Shown here: positions 58,549 through 64,000 of the stretch, piece by piece
Position numbering within the stretch: the first letter of the stretch is position 1
Layout: each line of letters opens with the position of its first letter
Origin: Verticillium longisporum
Lineage: Eukaryota > Ascomycota > Sordariomycetes > Glomerellales > Plectosphaerellaceae
Assembly: GCA_019188255.1 (NCBI GenBank)
Contig: JAETXT010000013.1
Span: 1,922,001 to 1,986,000, forward strand
DNA length: 64,000 bases
Reading direction: 5' to 3'
Program-made: the position numbers and the translations under genes
The notes under the pieces: model-generated
Database searches by the model: none
Told to the model about the DNA's origin: nothing
What the model saw: only the letters and a program-made list of their open reading frames with translations

Positions 58549-61500
58549 GGGGCGTTCTGTGGTCTTCGTATGGTGACCCTAAGGGTTCTCTCCTCCGTGT
58601 TGCACAGAGAGAAAGACTAGGTGTGGGAGAGAGTGTCCGCCCTTCTCGAAGAGCCTTTTCCGCGAGCTGGACGGCAGATTGCAGATCTGCGAAACGTCTT
58701 GCGAGGCGTGTACTGGGTCGCAAGGGGCCCAGTCGGAGTTGTTGTAACTGTGGCTACAGTTGGAGGCTGTCGGGCAGAGTCGTACACACCAGATGTAGGT
58801 TGACGATGTATCTGATTAGTGTACGAATATGGGCAAGGCGAGACTCTTAGTTTCTGATGCGAGATGCGAGTGAAGATGAAGGAGAGTCGACTGAGATGGA
58901 GGGTTGCCAGTGTATAGATGATATGAGGATGTGTATTATAATATGTGGGATGAGAAGAAAGGGGGAGAGTTTGCCTGTTGGCTCGTTGTAGTAGTGTGTC
59001 TGCAACAGACAAGCAAGGAGGCCACTACCAGTGCAGGCATGAGGCGAAGAGAGACGCTGGCTGTCCGTGGAATGAGCCGCAAGCGAATGGACAGAGTGCG
59101 ATGCAGCCAGGTTGCAGGCAAGCAGGTTCCGTCGAGCGGGTTCCGTCGTTCAAGTCCGGGATGGTAAGAGCCGAGCGAAGGATAGGATCAGTACCCAAGG
59201 GGTACAACTGCGGGATTGGCGTTGATGACAGGACCAGGGGTGGGACAGGGTGATGGACCAGGGGGAGTGGGCATGAGAGCGAGTTGCAGGACGTTGCAGG
59301 AAGAGTCGCAGGAGTAGGAGTAGAAGGATCCGGTTACCGGAACGCCGCTATTTGTCGACAAGACGAAAGGCGAGCCGAGCGAAAGGGAGGGGGGGCTTAT
59401 GGCCAACTTTGTGCGTTGTGGCGGCCTGGTAGTTTTGGCGATCAAAGGCAGAAACGGTGATAGGAGACGAGGCGAGACATGGCAGAGGGCTGAAAGGAGT
59501 GGTGGTGAAGCGAGAGGCTTGCTCGCTGCGCAGCCTTGAGCAAGCGAATAGACGAGCAAGCGAGCCTCGAAGCCTCAAAGCTTACGCTTGGTTGGCAACG
59601 AGAAAGTGGATGAGGAAGAGAGAGTGAGAGTGAGAGCCATGTCGACAAGACAAGCAACGCGCCTGGCGATCCAGCGATCCAGTGATCCACTGGGCGTCTC
59701 GGGTGCGTAGTAGTACGGTTCCTGTTCGCTTAATGGGACGCCCAAAAACGCCAGTGCCTACACCGTAAGAAGGAGTTTGGGACGATTAGATGGACGTGGA
59801 CCCAAGTGACCGGGCGGGTGGCCCGTTGGGGCTGTCATGGTCGTTGCATACCTAATGACACACAAGGTAGGTACCAACCAGCACGAGCACGAGCACGAAC
59901 AAGAGCACGAGCACAAGCGTCAACCCACATCCAGGACCCAAGCCGGAGAGCTGCGCTAGAGAGAAAGTGGGCATGTGAGACGAGTAGGTCAGATGCCCGC
60001 TAGAGGCCCAGGCACTCACTGGACATGATGGGAATGTATGAACAAGGGAGAAACAATATCGATACTTGCCAAAGCCACGCCGCTGCGTAATCCGAAAATC
60101 GCTTCTGCTCCGACCCGTCCCAGGGTTGGAGAGGGGGGGTAGAAAGTTGCAAGGCCAGGGCCCTGGTGAGGGCGTTTCCTCCTCGACCTACCCTTCGTAG
60201 TTCCGTTCGTAGTTCCGAAAGATGGCCTCCCCCCCTGGAGATATCCTGCAGTCGTCTCCGGCAGACATAGCCCGGAAGGGTGCGGGCGCGCGTGCGTACG
60301 TGGATAGAGATTGTACGAATGCGAATATGGCCAGGGCCTCGTCATGGAGAGAGAGAGAGCGAGAGGGAGAGAGAGAGACCAAAGAGCAAGGGACCTGGTT
60401 CGGACATGAGCGTTTGAGGGTCTCTGACATGGGATGCCAACCATGCTCATGCGAAGCTGCGTATGCATCCAATGGGACTCGCAGCATGACAGCGCAGAGA
60501 AAAGATCCGTCCCGACTGTTTGTTTACACGGAGCAATAGCCATCTTCATCCTTCTCGCCCAAGGAGCAAAGAGGGAGGGAAGTAGGCATGCGAAGAGATT
60601 GGATAGACAGTGTGTCAACTCGTTCGGTTCAAGGTCCGGTCAACCAAGCTCTGGCATTGGTCGATTTTTTTTGGTGTATTGCTTCTCTTTTCCACATAGT
60701 ATGGCCACTGGACCTTTGGGTCCAATCCAAAGCCGGATGGCGGAGGGGCACCTTGTAGCTGGGGCAGCTGGGAACTCATGAGGTTGAGCTGAAGGGAACG
60801 AGACCCAAATCAAGAGTTGGGGTTGAGAAAACGTACCTGGCTAGAGATGACAGTGGGCATGCCCATTGGCTGATGCTCTGGATGGAAAATTGGGGATCGA
60901 AGGGCCCAGGAGCATGGGGAAGCGAGCCGGAGATTTGGTGATTGGTCGACAGCAAGCGAGCCAAAGCCTCCCCCCCGTCGTGGAGGGTCCTACCTCTGGA
61001 ACGATTGGCTCACCTTGTCCCTTTGAACGATGCACTCTAAAGACTGGGGGGGAGTGAGGAAGGGGTGGGGGGGTGGATGAGGGGAGAGCGACCAGCACTT
61101 TGACGCTTCATGTGAGATGCTGCTTCCTGTGGAAAAGAAAATGAAGACCAAAAAACCAGCCCCCCAACATCCACAGGTACCGAGTAAGCTTCTCAGTGGG
61201 GGTGAATGTAGGCAGGAGCAACGTAGTGTTCGGTCCTACGTCGGTGCTTCTTCTCCACGTCAGTACCTCTTTCCTCACTGCCTACTCCCATAAGGTAGGG
61301 ACCATCGAAGGAAGGACATGACCGCCGAAAGCAGCCATATCAACTAAGCATGTGTCCTTGTCCTAATCCTACGAGACCCAAATCCCAAAGCGGCCATGCT
61401 GTAGGTTTTTTCCCTTCTTGAGAAACGAACATGTTCATCACTTGGAGCTCACTCGAAAGATGTGCCGCCCGCCTGACACCATGGCCACGTCCTGGCTGTC

Positions 61501-62425
61501 TCGACTTGGAGTTGAGCCTCCAGCTTCGACTGGCGCTACAAGTCTCCAGCGACGTCTACTCGTGTCTCAAGGGGGGAGATAAGTCACACATCGCACACTC
61601 GCACGCAGACGCGGCAACAAGGCAACAAGGCAAATAGGTGACATGACACTCAGGTAGATAAATGCCTGTGTCTCTGCCCTGCACTTTGGAACTTCGCTAG
61701 AACGTCTTGAAGGAACCGTGCCGAGAGGGTCCTCTCTCCGACCCTCCTCAGACCCTCTGCTCGTCAAAATTGTCGCAATAGGGCTTAGCGTGGCCGCCCG
61801 GAGCAAGCGTCATTTTAGCCTGATCGACCAAGGATGCACGCCAACCGAGACCAGGGCTACCACCACTGTCACAAGCAGAAGTGAGAGAGGGCAGAGGCGG
61901 AAGCCGTCATTAGGTTTGGCCCTCGTTGCCTTTTCTCATCCCCGCTGCGAAAATTCAAGGCCCGTCTCGGAGCCGGATGGGGGACCAGCATCTAAAGCCG
62001 ACAAATCTTGATGAGTGGGGGATCAGGGTGAGACCACCGGGAGAGGCCAGGCTGCCAAATATGACGCCCCAAGGAGCAAAATGTTCTAGTTGGCCTGTGC
62101 CTCGAGGGAATGATGACTGATGCTGATGCTCAACATGTCACCCGCCACGTTACCGCCGCTGGTGACAGGCCGACCACCCGCAGCCATCCATCTCCCACAC
62201 CGAGAGCCTCAATTGGCATCTGTCTAGATGCAAGGGCTCGCATTCCGGCCTGGGTATCATCCAACTCCTCCAGTTGCGCTGACGGCGCACGTTACCCATT
62301 GCTGGCGGACGCCCGACCTGCATCCTGGCCGTGGAGCGGTCTCGCCCACCCCCGAGGATCAGAGCTGACCGACGCGAAGGCTTGCACTGGCTCGCGCACT
62401 CCCAAAGGCCTAGCCCATCCATCAA
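58549..62425. other. Gene-poor intergenic region
   Basis: About 3.9 kb with no supported gene. It contains a GAGCAC-rich tandem repeat at 59879-59917, (GA)n at 60347-60378, and a GTAGGTACC patch at 59873-59885. Possible untranslated regions of the flanking genes. Confidence 0.5.
59879..59917. repeat. GAGCAC tandem repeat
   Basis: About six copies of a GAGCAC/GAACAA/AAGCGT-like hexamer. Simple-sequence DNA in the intergenic region. Confidence 0.8.
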
Positions 62426-63841
62426 TCACGAGCTCGCTTTCACCTCCTCGTCGTGCGTCTCATTTACAACCACGGGCGCCGGCGCGGCTGAAGACGCAGC
62501 CACAGCATCAGCCTCAGCCGCCTTGTTGCCTCCCTTGGGCTTCGCTACTGCCTTGTGAAGCTCGTTGATGTTGTATCGCTTGAGCTCCTCCCACTCCTTT
62601 CCATCGACGACGCTCATGCCGCAGAAGTTCTGATGGGTTCGCCCTCAACGTCAGCTGTCATATCCACGAGACGGTAGACCATGGGGGACGGTGCGAAAAG
62701 GGGTGGTCACGCGGGAATTGTACCTTGTAAACATCAATAAGGATGACCTTGTCTGGATTGTCCAGGTTGACCTTGTGCTGCTTGCCAATCAAGCCTGCCA
62801 CCTGATCAATGACCTCGTTGCGCTTGATGTCGCTGTTGGCACGGATCGAAGGCCTAATCGCGTACTGTCACACACCACCACCTTTAGCATACGCTCCTCG
62901 TCAAATAGTTCACTTAGGAGAACCTTGGCATCTTTCGAGCCAGACCTCGCTTGACATACCGTGTAAGGCGCCTGACCCTCGCCAGCAGCGCCCTTCTGCG
63001 CGTCCTCGCTTCCATCCTCCGCCTTGACGCCCTGGAACCACGGTGCGAGCGCCTGCCTGGCCACTTTGTCCACGCCGCTGGCCACCTTGCCCGTCACGGC
63101 CACGGGTGTCAGGCGGTTGATGTACCTTGTCTTCCTCTCCATGACGTTGGCGCACCCCTTGGCATCCGTGCACATGCGCCGACACAGCGCGACAGGGTCG
63201 ACGGGCTCCCGCGTCTTGAGGAAGAAGACGCACTCAATGTCGGCACGCACAATGGCGAACGCCCCCTTGGGCTTCGGCTCCTTCGACTTGAAGCCCTCCA
63301 TCTCCTTGCGGATCGACGCCTCAATGTCGTTCTCGTCGTCTTCCCCGGGCACCGCCGCCTCGTCCGCAGGAGGTGCAATCCCGTACATCGTCTCGCCGAG
63401 CTGTACGACACGTCAGCACACAGCCCAGGAGTGCAAGGGCGGGACGGCAGCAAAGCGAAGAGCATCACCAGACTGTCCCGCAGCGGAGGATACCAACTTC
63501 GTTGCAGAGCTTCTCAAACTCGACAATCGCCTTGCGGTCCATACCCCGAACAAAAGTCACCCAGATACCCTGCCCTCCGGCCTCGAGGTGCGCATCCTTC
63601 TCGTTCAGTTTGGCCAGGTTCAACTTGTGCGCCGTCGTCTGCCAGGCTCCCGCGTTGCCGCCCTGTCACCGTCAGTGCTGCGATCGAAACCAGTATCTAC
63701 CAAAGAAAAAAAAGGCGCATGGTGCTCCGACTGGAAAGCCAGCGACTTGTTCAGAAAGTGAGGACCTACCTTGCTCTTCTTAAAGGGCCGATCCCCACCG
63801 CCGCCTTGGCCGCCCTGTTTCCTCTTGGGAGCATCCGACAT
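62426..63841 (-). CDS. TAN1: THUMP-domain tRNA acetylation adaptor (Tan1 type)
   Basis: Tan1 (THUMPD1) partners the acetyltransferase Kre33/Nat10 to make N4-acetylcytidine in tRNA(Leu/Ser) at position 12. Five exons: 63841-63770, 63662-63498, 63400-62960, 62864-62724 and 62629-62426; all junctions keep frame, giving about 340 residues. The THUMP domain is recognised by RYINRLTPVAVTGKVASGVDKVAR and YAIRPSIRANSDIKRNEVIDQVAGLI, with KVNLDNPDKVILIDVYKNFCGMSVVDGKEWEELKRYNINEL after it. The N-terminus is Gly/Lys-rich (MSDAPKRKQGGQGGGGDR), the C-terminus Ala-rich and acidic. The donor at 63497 (GTTGGT) is the weakest splice call. Confidence 0.9.
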
Positions 63842-64000
63842 TGTCGCTTTCGTGAAATTGAAATGTTGATCTTCTTGAAGTGACGGTGAATTGCTGCTTC
63901 AAGACGGCGTGAGAACTTGGTGATAGGATGATGGGTCGCGTTGAGCTACACAAAGTAACGAGGTTTTCATACGCTTCCAGGTGAAGCTTCAGCGATTGAA
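63842..64000. promoter_or_regulatory. TAN1 upstream region, cut by the window edge
   Basis: 159 bp upstream of the ATG; promoter by position only. Confidence 0.35.

Overview
The window is nuclear DNA from a filamentous ascomycete, most likely a Sordariomycete of the Hypocreales type. Evidence: genes interrupted by short introns (55-130 bp) with GTRNGT donors, CTAAC/CTGAC branch sites and YAG acceptors; fungal-type proteins (ATG9, an SPX-RING protein, a cytochrome-b5 sphingolipid desaturase, a fungal HAUS1); and intergenic GTACCTAGGTA-like repeats. I cannot name the species. The gene content is ordinary housekeeping. I found no secondary-metabolite cluster, intact transposon, CRISPR array, tRNA or rRNA.

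Layout, left to right: SPX-RING protein (+, 5' end outside the window); cystathionine gamma-synthase (-); VOC-domain protein with a glycine zipper and RAPSV repeats (-); EMG1 (-) divergent from mitochondrial ribosomal protein uS17m (+); spastin-like AAA ATPase (-); COG6 (-) divergent from ATG9 (+); mitoferrin MRS4 (+) convergent with an ER TPR/J-domain co-chaperone (-); HAUS1 (+); VAC14 (-); a 65-residue SMP protein (-); delta-8 sphingolipid desaturase (-); dihydrolipoamide dehydrogenase LPD1 (-); SGD1/NOM1 (-) divergent from SRP14 (+); a small Cys-rich protein (-); a three-RRM Gbp2-like protein (-); COQ9 (+) convergent with SMC6 (-); ECD-family protein (+) convergent with an APH-fold-like protein (-); TAN1-like THUMP protein (-). 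Gene-poor, low-complexity stretches lie at about 6.6-8.3, 29.4-32.0, 33.7-35.4, 44.8-49.2 and 58.6-62.4 kb.

Two themes stand out. First, many conserved genes (CGS, VOC protein, EMG1, ATG9 three times, SRP14, Gbp2-like, SMC6) carry a one-base reading-frame break, often in a homopolymer, and LPD1 carries an in-frame TAG. Summed exon lengths leave exactly the remainder mod 3 that a single indel predicts. Since the proteins are otherwise intact and mostly essential, assembly or sequencing error is the best explanation, but it changes how any automated annotation of this locus should be read. Second, the Gbp2-like gene has an 8-nt microexon encoding part of an RNP1 motif, and may have a cryptic SR-rich N-terminus behind a roughly 1.6-kb first intron. 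That gene is the most interesting biology I can support here.

Functionally, several genes concern membrane traffic and lipid identity (COG6, ATG9, VAC14, sphingolipid desaturase, SRP14, ER co-chaperone), mitochondria (LPD1, COQ9, MRS4, uS17m), ribosome and RNA biogenesis (EMG1, SGD1, TAN1, Gbp2-like) and chromosomes or the cytoskeleton (SMC6, HAUS1, AAA ATPase). Nothing suggests they form one pathway; they look like a syntenic housekeeping block.
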